A stretch of DNA of 64,000 nt, taken from contig NZ_CP135078.1 in the NCBI RefSeq assembly GCF_032121415.1, forward strand, positions 1 through 64,000. Direction: 5' to 3'. This DNA comes from Streptomyces parvus. Lineage in GTDB: Bacteria > Actinomycetota > Actinomycetes > Streptomycetales > Streptomycetaceae. The position numbers and the translations under genes are program-made. Under the pieces are notes generated by a model, which saw nothing but the letters and a program-made list of their open reading frames with translations, ran no database searches and was not told the origin of the DNA. This document shows positions 1 through 8,464 of the stretch, piece by piece. How positions within the stretch are numbered: position 1 is the first letter of the stretch; each line of letters opens with the position of its first letter.

Positions 1-1
1 G

Positions 2-865
2 GTGCCGTACCAGCACGTGGAGGGTGGGGACGAGCGGGGTGAGGGCGGGTTTCCGCTGGGGCGGTGGCTGTCGGATCAGCGGAGGGCGATGCGGGCGGGG
101 ACGATGCTTCCCGGTCGGGCGGAGGACCTGGAGGCGCTCGGCATCGTGTGGGATCCGGCGGATGCGGCGTGGGAGGAGAACCTCGGTGCGGCGAAGGCGT
201 ACTTCGCCGCGTACGGGACTCTCGCGGCGCCGGTGACGGCCATGATGATGGACCGGCCGGTGGGGCAGTGGCTGGCCAACGCCCGGAAGAAGAACGGGCT
301 CGGGAAGGACCAGGCGCGGGCGCGGCGGCGTGCGGCGGCGCTGGCCGCGATCGACCCGGACTGGAACCCGGACTGGCCCATCGACTGGCAGCGCCACTAC
401 GCCGCCCTGAAGGGCCTTGTCGCTCCCGGGAGCGTGCTCGGACATGTGCAGCCCGGAGCGATGGTGAACGGGCTCGACGTCGGCGCGTGGCTGGCCGCCC
501 AGCAGGATGGGTGGGAGCGGCTGGCCGCGGCGCAGCGCGAGCGCCTGGTCCAGCTCGGCGTCCGGCCGCCCGAGAAACCGGCCACCGAGGCCGTCGAGGG
601 GAAGGCACGGCCGCGGCGGGCGACGGGCGGTGCGCGGGCCGGGGCGTTCGAGCGGGGTATCGCCGCGCTCGCCCAGTACGCGGCCCGGGAGAGGACGGTG
701 GTAGTCGCGCGGTCCTGGAGTGAGGAAATGCCCGACGGGACGTCCGTGCGGCTCGGAGTATGGCTGTCGAACGTGAAAAGCCGCCGGGCCACACTCACCG
801 GCGAGCAGCTCCAGCGGCTGGCCGGGTTGGGGCTGGAATGGGCAGCGGCCGGGCGGCCGTCCTGA
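2..865 (+). CDS. Helicase-associated (HA) domain protein, 5' end outside the window
   Basis: The reading frame enters from the left edge, so the apparent GTG start is probably internal. The protein is a chain of helicase-associated repeats. Each repeat has a conserved Trp-rich pattern ending in forms such as VGQWLANARKK, VGAWLAAQQDG and LGVWLSNVKSRRATL, followed by LQRLAGLGLEW. In Streptomyces such repeats form the C-terminal half of DEAD/DEAH helicase-like proteins common on linear plasmids and chromosome arms. No helicase motor motif is visible in this part. A paralogous, frameshifted array lies at 7636-8380. The HA assignment is from repeat pattern; a nucleic-acid role is inference. Confidence 0.7.
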   Translation: MPYQHVEGGDERGEGGFPLGRWLSDQRRAMRAGTMLPGRAEDLEALGIVWDPADAAWEENLGAAKAYFAAYGTLAAPVTAMMMDRPVGQWLANARKKNGLGKDQARARRRAAALAAIDPDWNPDWPIDWQRHYAALKGLVAPGSVLGHVQPGAMVNGLDVGAWLAAQQDGWERLAAAQRERLVQLGVRPPEKPATEAVEGKARPRRATGGARAGAFERGIAALAQYAARERTVVVARSWSEEMPDGTSVRLGVWLSNVKSRRATLTGEQLQRLAGLGLEWAAAGRPS

Positions 866-958
866 AGCGGGCTTGACGCTGGTGTCTCTTCTGACGGCGG
901 GTCAGGCCGTGCATCGTTCTGGTGTGCGGGTGGGATCCCGGGTGAGGCCCGGCTGCCG

Positions 959-986
959 GGGGCGTTCCAGAATTCTGGAACGCCCC
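959..986. terminator. Perfect 28-bp palindrome, possible bidirectional terminator
   Basis: A perfect inverted repeat with no loop is centred on GAATTC; each arm reads GGGGCGTTCCAGAA. It lies between the 3' end of the HA gene on the plus strand and the 3' end of a mobilization-like remnant on the minus strand, where a two-way terminator would be expected. It could also be a protein-binding or recombination site. Confidence 0.5.
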
Positions 987-996
987 GGTGGTTCTA

Positions 997-1476
997 CCGT
1001 CCGCGCCCTTGGCGTGGTGCGGGGGCGGTCTGGCGGTGGTGTGCGGGCGCGGCAGGTTCGGCGGGGGCGGGCGCTGCGTGTGCGCGGTGGTGTCCGGGCG
1101 GGTCGTGGTGGAGCGGGCTGCGGGGGCGGAGACGCGGGGCCCGGTGGGCAGGGGCGTGTCCAGCGGTGTGGTGAGGGCGTAGTGGGCGGCGAGCGGCAGA
1201 CGCGTGGCGGGGTCGGCGGGCGGGCCGGTGTGCCAGGCGGCGGTGTCGGGGGTGAGGCGGGCGAGGTGTGTGGTGAGGGGCTCGCCCGCCTCGGCCATGG
1301 TGTGCATGCGGTGGGCGAGCAGCGGCCCGGGGTGGGAGCTCACCAGGAGCGCGGCGTCCCGCGCGGGCAGGGCTTCGTTGACCCTGCTGACCAAGAGGCG
1401 GTGAGCGCCGGGCTGATACCGAGCTGGTCCAGGGCGCGGGCACGGTCGGCGAGGTCGAGGTCGCCGGGGGGGGCGT
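997..1476 (-). pseudogene. Remnant of a plasmid mobilization protein C-terminus
   Basis: The minus strand holds mobilization-protein-like sequence spread over two frames. One frame reads DLDLADRARALDQLGISPA (about 1415-1475). The next reads LVSRVNEALPARDAALLVSS and continues through TTHLARLTPDTAAW to a Thr/Pro-rich tail. The frame changes near the G8 run at about 1467-1474 and again near 1400. The pattern resembles C-terminal regions of Streptomyces mobilization/relaxase proteins, but no catalytic part remains. The assignment rests on recalled family resemblance only. Confidence 0.35.
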
Positions 1477-1803
1477 CAGGCCCTCGGTCAGCGGTCCCCA
1501 GTGGCGTTTCGCGTCGGTGCTCACCGGCGGGGCGGCCCGCGGGTCGGGCTTCGCATCCGGAGCGGGTCGAACGGTGGCCGCGGGCGCCGAAGCTGGGGCC
1601 GTCGCGGCCTCGGGTGCGGTCCGTACGGCGTGGGGCGCCGGGGCCGGGGAGTCCGGGGGCCGTACGGCGGCTGCGGTAGAGGCGGCCGGTTGGATCTGCC
1701 CAGTGAGCACGGGTTCCGATTCCTCCCCGGAATTTACCGGAGTCTGCCGGACACGCTGCGCCGGATCCCGGTCGACGGCAGCACGGAAGGGCGGGTGGCG
1801 CCG

Positions 1804-1950
1804 ACCGACCGCGGCGAGCGCGGCGTCTAGGTTACGGACGATCTGTGCCGCCTGGGCTCCGTGGTCACCGGGCCCCACGGGCCGTCCTCGCTCATCCCAG
1901 GAGACCTGTCCGGAGAGATGCACGAGCCGTCTTCCGTCGACGGTGACGAT
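1804..1950 (-). pseudogene. RidA/YjgF-family enamine deaminase fragment
   Basis: About 49 codons read through the central RidA-family block: LVHLSGQVSWDERG, then a Gly-rich turn, then AAQIVRNLDAALAAVG. An in-frame TAG at 1951-1953 lies immediately upstream, and the sequence downstream turns into a Pro/Ala-rich read-through without RidA character. Intact RidA proteins are about 125-150 residues, so more than half is missing. The 1477-1803 interval holds nothing else I recognise. Confidence 0.5.
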
Positions 1951-2012
1951 CTAGGAGATCTGGTTGGACGGGTTGTGCAGGGACGGTGGACGGACGCGGG
2001 TCACCGACATGA

Positions 2013-3536
2013 TCAGCTCCTTGAGGAGGGCGTACCCGCCCAGGCGGTCAGCGCCTGGACCCGCTCGTCGCGGCGCCTGGCGTGGTCGGCGGTACGGGTG
2101 GCCCATGCGACGTGGCCGTCGGGGCGTACGAGAACCTCGGTCACCCCGTCGAGGTCGGCGTGCTCGTCGTACCTGTCGACGGATACGGCCATGACCCGGG
2201 AGGCCTGGTCCGTGGCGACGGCCTCCTGCGGGGAGGGGTCCTCCGCCAGAGCGAGCAGAACGAAGCGGCCGCGGGTAAGGAGTTCGTACACCCGTGTCGC
2301 CGCCGAACCGGCGGCGGCCAGTCCCACATCGGGCATACGCCGCCCCACCAGCGGGTCGGCGCCCGGGTCCGCCGGGGGGTAGTGGGTGCCGAGCGCGGAG
2401 ACCTGATCGGCGAGTCGGCGGTTGACCTCCGCGATGCCCAGCAGCTGGTCGAGGAGCGACCGCAGGGCCGCGGCCGGGCGCTGGTACCCCGAGATCAGCG
2501 TCAGCTCCGCCAGCAGCGTCTGGACCTCGGTGTTCTCTGTCACCGACCGGCCGACCGGCCGGCGCTCCGCGTCGTAACTGTCCAGCAGCCCGGGTGGGGC
2601 CCACCCGTGCACCGCGGCGGCCAGTTTCCACCCCAAATTCATGGCGTCCTGGAGCCCGGTGTTGAGCCCCTGGCCTGCTGCGGGGAAGTGAATGTGGGCG
2701 GCGTCGCCCGCCAGCAGGATCCGTCCCGAGCGGTAACTCTCCGCGAGCCGCGTGGCATTGCCGAAACGCGACAGCCAGTCGGGCTCGGCGACCCCGCAGT
2801 CGGAGCCGGTGATCCGGGTGAGCGACGTACGGAACTCCTCCAGGGCCACGGGCTCTCGGGATGGAACCCGCATCCGCTCCGAATCCAGGAGGACGAACCG
2901 GGTGAGCCCGCCCTCCAGTGGCGCGACGATCACGCCACGGGCCCGTGCCGCGTCGAGGGCTCCGGGCTGCGGGTCGACGACCGCGAAGTCCCCGAGTATC
3001 CCGGTCAGGGTCTCGTCGCTGCCGGGGAAGCCGATCCCCGCGGTCCGCCGTACCAGGCTGCGCCCGCCGTCGCACCCGACCACGTACAGGGCACGTACGG
3101 TCTCGGTGCCACCGCCGGGGACGCGGGTCTCCACCTCGGCCCCGTCGCCGTCCTGGCTCACGCCGAGGATCTCGTGTCCCCGGCTGATCTCCACCCCCAG
3201 CTCCTGTGCCCGCTCCTCAAGGATGGCCTCGGTGCGCGCCTGGGCCAGGAAGAGGGTGTAGCCGTGCCGGGAGTCGAGGGGCCGGAAGTCCAGCTGGGTG
3301 GGCAACCCCGCGAAGTGCCAGCCCGGCACGGTCCGCCCGAGCGGGAGGAAGCGGTCGAGCAGCCCGCGCTGGTCCATCAGTTCCACGCTGCGCGGGTGCA
3401 GGCTCAGCGCCCGCGAATGGCGCTGCGGTTCGGTGCGGCGCTCCAGGACCCGGGTCCGTATGCCCGCAAGTGCCAGCTCGCAGGCGAGCATCAGCCCGGT
3501 CGGGCCGGCGCCTACGACGATCACGTCAGTTTTCAT
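2013..3536 (-). CDS. FAD-dependent aromatic monooxygenase (PHBH/UbiH-type)
   Basis: This 507-residue flavoprotein hydroxylase has the full set of class A monooxygenase motifs. The Rossmann motif VVGAGPTG is at residues 7-14, the DG motif in VVGCDGGRS at about 152-160, and the second FAD motif GRILLAGDAAH at about 271-281, followed by PAAGQGLNTGLQDAMNLGWK. A C-terminal thioredoxin-like segment ends in DGHVAWATR, as in polyketide-tailoring and rifampicin/tetracycline-type hydroxylases. It probably uses NAD(P)H and oxygen on an aromatic substrate; the substrate is unknown. The ATG start is preceded by GAGGAGG nine bases upstream. The gene is divergent from a TetR gene with a palindromic operator between them. 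Confidence 0.9.
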   Translation of the reverse strand: MKTDVIVVGAGPTGLMLACELALAGIRTRVLERRTEPQRHSRALSLHPRSVELMDQRGLLDRFLPLGRTVPGWHFAGLPTQLDFRPLDSRHGYTLFLAQARTEAILEERAQELGVEISRGHEILGVSQDGDGAEVETRVPGGGTETVRALYVVGCDGGRSLVRRTAGIGFPGSDETLTGILGDFAVVDPQPGALDAARARGVIVAPLEGGLTRFVLLDSERMRVPSREPVALEEFRTSLTRITGSDCGVAEPDWLSRFGNATRLAESYRSGRILLAGDAAHIHFPAAGQGLNTGLQDAMNLGWKLAAAVHGWAPPGLLDSYDAERRPVGRSVTENTEVQTLLAELTLISGYQRPAAALRSLLDQLLGIAEVNRRLADQVSALGTHYPPADPGADPLVGRRMPDVGLAAAGSAATRVYELLTRGRFVLLALAEDPSPQEAVATDQASRVMAVSVDRYDEHADLDGVTEVLVRPDGHVAWATRTADHARRRDERVQALTAWAGTPSSRS

Positions 3537-3560
3537 CGGAGATGGCCTCCTCTATTTAAT

Positions 3561-3586
3561 GAACGATGTTCACGTGAACGGTGTTC
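3561..3586. promoter_or_regulatory. Probable TetR operator in the divergent intergenic region
   Basis: Two GAAC-N3-GTTC sites, GAACGATGTTC (3561-3571) and GAACGGTGTTC (3576-3586), flank and create the perfect 12-bp palindrome GTTCACGTGAAC (3568-3579). The array sits between the monooxygenase start (3536) and the TetR start (3602). This is the usual position for a TetR regulator that represses itself and its divergent neighbour. Confidence 0.7.
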
Positions 3587-3601
3587 AATATAGTGGGGTC
3601 C

Positions 3602-4270
3602 ATGAGCGCACAGTCAAGCCCGGCCAGGGGTCGGCCTGCCCGCCTCAACCAGGCCCGCACCGTCCGGACCGCCCTCGACCTGCTGAACGAGTCCGGGCTC
3701 GACGCGCTGACCATGCGCAGGCTCGCCGATGCGATGGGTGTCCAGGCTGGTGCGCTGTACCGCTACTTCGCGACCAAGCAGGATCTGCTCACCGCCATGG
3801 CCGAGCACATGCTCGGCGGCGTCGCCGGCGCCACCGGCCCGGCCGGGGACGGCGACTGGAGCGAGGCAGTGGCGCGTCTGGCTCGCGCACTGCGCACGGC
3901 CCTGCTCTCCCATCGCGACGGCGCCCGCGTCTACGCCGGTACGCACTCGACCGGCCCTCACACCCTCGGCTTCGCCGACGGCCTCATCGGGGTGCTGCGT
4001 GCGGCGGGCTTCAGCGATGGTGAGGCGGCGCGGGCGCTCTACGCGGTGTCCCACTTCACTGTCGGCCACACCCTGGAGGAGCAGGCCGCCCTCCGGACGG
4101 AGGACGGGGGGCCCGCCAGCGCGGGGGCCCTGCACGAGGCGGTGGGGGAGACGGGGACTTATCCGCACCTCGCCGCCACCTTGCCGGTGCTCACCAGTAC
4201 GGACTTCACGGCACACTTCGAGTTCGGGCTGGGCCTGCTCCTGGACGGACTGCGTGCCGTCCGGCGGTGA
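3602..4270 (+). CDS. TetR-family transcriptional regulator
   Basis: The N-terminal helix-turn-helix is typical of TetR proteins: an RTALDLLNESGLDALTMRRL helix, then LADAMGVQAGALYRYF as the recognition unit at about residues 41-56. A ligand-binding helical domain follows (222 residues in all). The ATG at 3602 is chosen because the upstream GTG at 3581 lies inside the operator. It probably represses itself and the divergent FAD monooxygenase, with a substrate or product of that enzyme as inducer (inference). A short hairpin follows the stop codon. Confidence 0.88.
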   Translation: MSAQSSPARGRPARLNQARTVRTALDLLNESGLDALTMRRLADAMGVQAGALYRYFATKQDLLTAMAEHMLGGVAGATGPAGDGDWSEAVARLARALRTALLSHRDGARVYAGTHSTGPHTLGFADGLIGVLRAAGFSDGEAARALYAVSHFTVGHTLEEQAALRTEDGGPASAGALHEAVGETGTYPHLAATLPVLTSTDFTAHFEFGLGLLLDGLRAVRR

Positions 4271-4275
4271 GCACA

Positions 4276-4295
4276 GTGGCGGTTCTCCCCGCCAC
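4276..4295 (+). terminator. Hairpin after the TetR gene
   Basis: GTGGCGG, a 6-base loop and CCGCCAC form a 7-bp GC stem starting five bases after the TetR stop codon. No T tract follows, as is usual in actinobacteria. Confidence 0.4.
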
Positions 4296-4574
4296 GGTCC
4301 CCGCAGGCGCGTTCGTGCTGGGAGAAGGAGACCACGGCGGTGACGCGCGCCGAGCGCGATCGGGCGGGCGGCGTGCCGGCCGAGCCCGCTGCCGAGGTCG
4401 ATATGCGTCGGCAACACTGTCTTGAGGTGCGGAGTGTTGCGGGGCTGGGGGAAGCTCGGCGGGAAGTCGGTAATCCTGTGGTTGCGCGGAGCGGGCGCGC
4501 GACGTCGGAGTGCGCGTACGGTCATCGGCTCAGGGAGGAGCTCTGCCGGACGGCGGAGGGGCGGGCGCCAAAGG

Positions 4575-4960
4575 CCCAGCTCGCGAGGACGATGGTCCGC
4601 CGCGCGGTCGACGACAAGATCCCGTTCCGCTGGGTGACCGCGGACGCGGGCTACGGCTACAGCAAGGGCTGGCGCTACGAGCTGGAGCAGGCCGACATCT
4701 TCCATGTCGTGGCAACGACCCGGCACGACACCGTCGTCACCCGGCAGGCCCTGGACCACCCGCTCCATGAACTGGTCGCCGGTCTGCCCCGGCAGAAGTG
4801 GAAACGCCGCTCGTGCGGCGAGGGCGCCCACGGCCCGCGGATCTACGACTGGGCCCGCGTCGAGGTGCCCCTGGCACCGTCCTGACCGCAAGCAGCTGAT
4901 CGCCGTCGCCGGTGCCTGCTGGGCGATCAAGGAGTGTTTCCGGACCGCAAGGAGGGGCGC
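4575..4960 (+). pseudogene. IS701-family transposase fragment
   Basis: The frame beginning upstream of 4575 contains PFRWVTADAGYGYSKGWR, HVVATTRHDT and GPRIYDWARV, which match the catalytic half of IS701-type DDE transposases. After a stop at 4885 the homology resumes in another frame with KQLIAVAGACWAIKECF, another conserved block of the family. The N-terminal half and both inverted repeats are missing. The segment 4300-4575 has no recognisable gene. Confidence 0.6.
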
Positions 4961-5170
4961 TCGGGAACGGCCCAGCACTCACTCAACGAGGCAACCGCCC
5001 CTGCCTTCAAGGGCGGGTATCCCTTTTGTGCACAAGGGGGTATCTATGGCGCAGCTCGGGGTAGGCGGCTCGCATGCAGGGACATCACGCGCGTCCTACG
5101 AGCACTCTGTTCGGCCCGGCCTCTCAAGCTCAGGTGGCAGCCACCGGCCATAACGGCCCCCGGCACTCCC

Positions 5171-5200
5171 GCCGCAGGCGGCCCATGGGCCGCCTGCGGC
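5171..5200. repeat. Perfect 30-bp palindrome overlapping a start codon
   Basis: The arm GCCGCAGGCGGCCCA is followed directly by its exact complement. The central CATG contains the ATG of the downstream GNAT-like ORF. It could be a terminator for upstream transcription, an mRNA hairpin hiding the start, or a protein-binding site. Confidence 0.6.
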
Positions 5201-5568
5201 GTCGGCTACTGGTCTACCGATCAATCGAATTTCTCCCCTCCCGAGTCCCCGGCGGCACCCGTCCGGATGAGCAGTGCCTGCTCCTGGTCCATATCCGCAA
5301 GGTCGTCGGTCAGGTCCGCTACCAGCTTTGTGATCATTGCGATCAAGGTGTCATCACCGCTGTAACCCTGGAGGAGCGCTTCCGCAGCACCGGCCTGGGA
5401 ACCCGGGCCCTGTCCCATCTGCGCTCCCGTCACCCGAGCGTGAGATGGCGCAGCACCCTGAACCTGCGAGCGACCCGTGATCTCCTGCGCCGCATGTCCA
5501 TCCCTGCAACCGCCGGGGCCGGCTGCCCGCACACCGGAGGGCCGGGCCCTCGATCCGAGATGCCGTAG
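5185..5568 (+). CDS. Small GNAT-like protein
   Basis: This is a 127-residue protein with VRYQLCDHCDQGVITAVTLE, then RSTGLGTRALSHLRSRHP, resembling the acetyl-CoA pyrophosphate loop region of GNAT proteins (R/QxxGxG/A). It ends in LRRMSIPATAGAGCPH. A CxxC pair precedes the loop. The start at 5185 is tentative: the frame is open further upstream to 5074, and the ATG sits in the palindrome described above. Actinobacterial GNAT-like proteins of this size exist, but substrate and activity cannot be read from the sequence. Confidence 0.45.
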   Translation: MGRLRRRLLVYRSIEFLPSRVPGGTRPDEQCLLLVHIRKVVGQVRYQLCDHCDQGVITAVTLEERFRSTGLGTRALSHLRSRHPSVRWRSTLNLRATRDLLRRMSIPATAGAGCPHTGGPGPRSEMP

Positions 5569-5949
5569 AAGGCCTCATTCCGATATGCGGTGAGGGCACG
5601 GCGGCGACTGCGGTCACTCATCGGGCGCGGGTTTCGTCTCGAGCTATCGCTCGATATCGCCTGAGCATAGCGTCGGTCCGACCAGCCCGGCCGGGAAGCA
5701 TCGTCGACAGCCTGGACGCCACGCGTCAAGCACTGATCAACCGGCCGGGAGGACTCTGCCGGACCGCGGAGACGTCAAGGACGCCCTGACGTCTGGCCAC
5801 TGCGGGTGGAAGCCGGAGGCGCAGCAGCTGCCCAATGCCTCCACGGCCCGGACAACCGGTTGGGGAGGGGGTGGCGGCGGGGAATCGGGGTACCTGAGGA
5901 GCGGCTCTGATCCAGAGCGGATTGTGCGCTGATACAGGAGGGCGGGTCG

Positions 5950-6072
5950 GTGACGCTGATGGCTCACCCTGCGGTGCTGCGGGATCTGGTTGACGAGTAC
6001 GCCCTGGCCGCCGCCAGGCACCAGTTGCCCGGCACCCGCCCCTTGGACGACTCGGTGCTGAGCAGCGGCTGA
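5950..6072 (+). CDS. Small hypothetical protein (40 aa)
   Basis: A GTG start is preceded by GGAGG with about 8-base spacing. The product contains AHPAVLRDLVDEYALAAARH and ends SVLSSG. I do not recognise the family; a short amphipathic helix is likely. It lies 49 bases upstream of a second small gene on the same strand. It may be the surviving 3' part of a longer gene. Confidence 0.4.
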   Translation: MTLMAHPAVLRDLVDEYALAAARHQLPGTRPLDDSVLSSG

Positions 6073-6121
6073 TCCGCTAGCCTTCCCACCGGCCCGACCC
6101 AGCAGAAACGGAAACCCCCAC

Positions 6122-6286
6122 ATGGAAGCCACCAACACCGGCACCGCGCCGATCTACGATCTGCTGATAACCGAACGCGGCGACGTCATCGCCGATGCGG
6201 CACACGCTGCGGAGCAGACCCGGCTCAAGGCGGCCGACACCCTCGACTTCCGCCTCGCGGACAACGGCAAGGACCACGCCGCCTAA
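6122..6286 (+). CDS. Small conserved-type hypothetical protein (54 aa)
   Basis: It begins MEATNTGTAPIYDLLITERG and continues with an Ala/Glu-rich helix, AAEQTRLKAADTLDF. Similar short proteins occur in Streptomyces beside regulatory or peptide-maturation genes, but I cannot assign a role. Its TAA stop codon is exactly the TAA that borders the inserted IS5-family element starting at 6287, so the original C-terminus may have been different. Spacing from the preceding small ORF suggests co-transcription. Confidence 0.45.
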   Translation: MEATNTGTAPIYDLLITERGDVIADAAHAAEQTRLKAADTLDFRLADNGKDHAA

Positions 6287-6725
6287 GACCGTGTCCTATG
6301 CGGTGAGGCGAGCGAGTCGTTTGTAGCAGCAGAGCGCTGCGGCGAGGCCGAGAAGGGCCAGGTAGTTGCGGGGATGGCGTTCGTAGCGGTGGTTGAGTCT
6401 GCGGGAGCCGGTCAGCCAGGACATGGTCCGCTCGATGACCCATCTGCGGCGTCCTAAGCGTTCGCTGGACTCGACTCCCTTGCGGGCGATGCGCACGCCG
6501 ACATGCTTGCCCCATAACCATTTCCGCAGGTGAGGGACGTCGTAGGCTTTGTCCGCGTGGAGACGCCGGGGCTTGAAGTACCGGCCGCGGTGGGGGTCGT
6601 GTCTCGTTGGTGACCGGTGATCATGGGCTTCAGCGCGAGGCTGTCGTGGGTGTTGGCCGCGGAGAGGCCGACGAGTCCGGATCCGAGCGCAGCCATCCCT
6701 GCAACGACCGCAGCTCCCGCGCACC
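6287..6725 (-). mobile_element. Truncated IS5-family element with dead transposase
   Basis: The outer end GACCGTGTCCTA, next to TAA, is the same terminus as the complete element at 58039-58904. The encoded C-terminal transposase half reads HADKAYDVPHLRKWL, ARKGVESSERLGRRRWVIER and NYLALLGLAAALCCYKRLA. Relative to the complete copy one T is missing near 6605 (CGTTGG versus CGTTTGG), shifting the frame after LALKPMITGHQ. The element is cut at about 6725, so its other inverted repeat and the N-terminal ORF are absent. Confidence 0.85.
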
Positions 6726-6829
6726 CGACTCCAAACGCACCTCTAACCGCATCCAGATCTCCTCGCTACGGCACAGCCGGCCCCGTTGACGACTGCCGAT
6801 GACTATCGTCCCCCACCAGCCCAGCGCTT

Positions 6830-6995
6830 GAGGCGAACCCGGCAACATCCCGGAAACGGCGAGCGCGGGGCTGCGGTCCGATGAGCGCCGGGTCTCCGCC
6901 CAGCGCACGAACCGGTCCGAGATCATCAGCGACAACACCCTGATCCGGATCGCGATCGATCTCCTCCTGGTCCGGGCGAGCGCCTCACTGGAGAC
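6830..6995 (+). pseudogene. Possible fragment of a plasmid-type DNA-binding protein
   Basis: A short open segment reads SDERRVSAQRTNRSEIISDN, then LIRIAIDLLLVRAS. This resembles the C-terminal helix of small plasmid/partition-associated proteins in Streptomyces. No start codon or N-terminal part is present. The identity is a weak recollection of pattern only. Confidence 0.25.
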
Positions 6996-7635
6996 ACCGA
7001 GACCGAGTTCACGCACTCCGTCCTCCGGTCGGCGGCCAGTGAGGTGGGGAGGTGGGGAAGTGGGGAGGTCGAGGTAGGTCTCGAGGTAGCCCTGGTCGAT
7101 GACTTCCTGGGCGGCCTTGCTGTGAGTGGAGGCGGTTGGGGCGCGCGCCACCGAGCTGGAAGTTTCGCCAGCCGTCCCCGCACCGCGCATGACAGACCGC
7201 GCACTGTGGGGGCGGCATGAGCGACTTCGAGCAGTGGATGACCGCCATCGCCCTCTCGGCCCCGGCGAGGCCTCCTCGGCCGGCTACGGGGGACGAGGAC
7301 ACCGACGGCCTGGACGGTGTCGGCGTACATGTGACGCGCTCAGCCGCGTACGGATGAACATGCAGAGCACGAGACTGAAGTCGCCTGTCCGGGCTCAATC
7401 CTGGCCCAGCTCCTCGCCTGGCGGGATGAAGGCGTCGGCACTGTCGGCATCGTCAACATGCCCGCGAGCGTCCATCGTGATGGCCGTTGCCCGGCCCTGC
7501 GAGGCGGCCAGCGTCGCTCCGTCCTCTGCGGGTTGGCCGGCAGGCCCCGGGCGGTGGTCCGGGTCTGGCTCGGCGGCGCCTCGGCGTGCGCGGCGAGGGC
7601 GCGGATCTCGGGCGGGGGTACGGGGACCGGACCGG
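6996..7635. other. Stretch without a confident gene
   Basis: The only plausible signal is a 46-codon ORF at 7217-7357 on the plus strand, starting MSDFEQWMTAIALSAPA behind a GGGGGC sequence. The following bases in another frame read ILAQLLAWRDEGVGTVGI. This could be the remains of one small gene with a frameshift. Nothing else is recognisable. Confidence 0.25.
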
Positions 7636-8380
7636 GTGGACCGGGAGCAGCGCAAGTCCAACAAGACCGGCCGCCTGCCCGCCGTGCGCGTCGACGCGCT
7701 GGAACGCCTGGGCATGGTGTGGAGCCACCCCGACCACGTGTTCAACGCCGGGCTGTCGATGGCCCGCGCCTACTACGCCGTCCATGGCCACCGGGCACGA
7801 CGCCTTCGTGGACGGTTACCCGGTCGGGACGTGGCTGGCCAACCGGCGCCGGGAGGCACGCCTTGCCGTCGGCAGCCAGGGCGCGTTGTCCGACGCGCGC
7901 AAGGCGGCGCTGGCCGACGTGGACCCGTTCTGGTGCCCCGCGTGGCCGCTTGTGTGGCAGCGCCGCTGCATCCTCCTCAAGCGGTACCTCGCCGCGGGAG
8001 GACCGGTGGAGACCGAGCCGGGTCACATGATCGCTGGGGAAGACGTCGTCGCCTGGCTGGCCCACCAGCTCAGTCACTGGGACACCTTCCACGAGGAACA
8101 GCGCCGGCTACTGGCCGAGCTCGGCGTGACGCTCAGCGGTGGCGGCATCCAGAGCGCGCCGCGTCTCACCCAGGACCACAAGTTCATGCGGAACCTCGCC
8201 GCCGCGGCCGCCTACGCACAGCGCGAAGGACACCTGAACGTCCCCCGCCAGCACATAGAGATCACCGATGGTGCCGAGATCAAGCTCGGGATATGGATCT
8301 CCAACCAGCGTTCCCGCCGAGCGAGACTGCACCCCCAGCGCATCGAGGCCCTCGACCAGCTCGGCATGCGCTGGAACTGA
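7636..8380 (+). pseudogene. Second helicase-associated domain gene, frameshifted
   Basis: The first part reads DALERLGMVWSHPDHVFN and AGLSMARAYYAVHG in one frame. From about 7790 the homology continues in another frame: GYPVGTWLANRRREARL, WLAHQLSHWDTFHEEQ, LGIWISNQRSRRARL and a final LDQLGMRW. These are the same HA repeats as in the gene at 2-865, and the two share repeat order. The single frame change breaks the protein. Together the two copies bracket the 0.9-7.6 kb interval. Confidence 0.65.
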
Positions 8381-8464
8381 AGCCGGCGGCGGGGCCCGCC
8401 GCAGCCTCCGCCCCGCGCACACGACCTCCCGTCCACGCGGTTCACGCGGGCCCGCGCGGCCTGG

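Noticed and set aside
2082..3593. 503-codon plus-strand frame opposite the monooxygenase
   Set aside because: The minus strand has all FAD-hydroxylase motifs; this frame has none.
2013..4270. Part of a polyketide gene cluster
   Set aside because: The monooxygenase resembles tailoring enzymes, but no synthase, cyclase or transporter gene is nearby.
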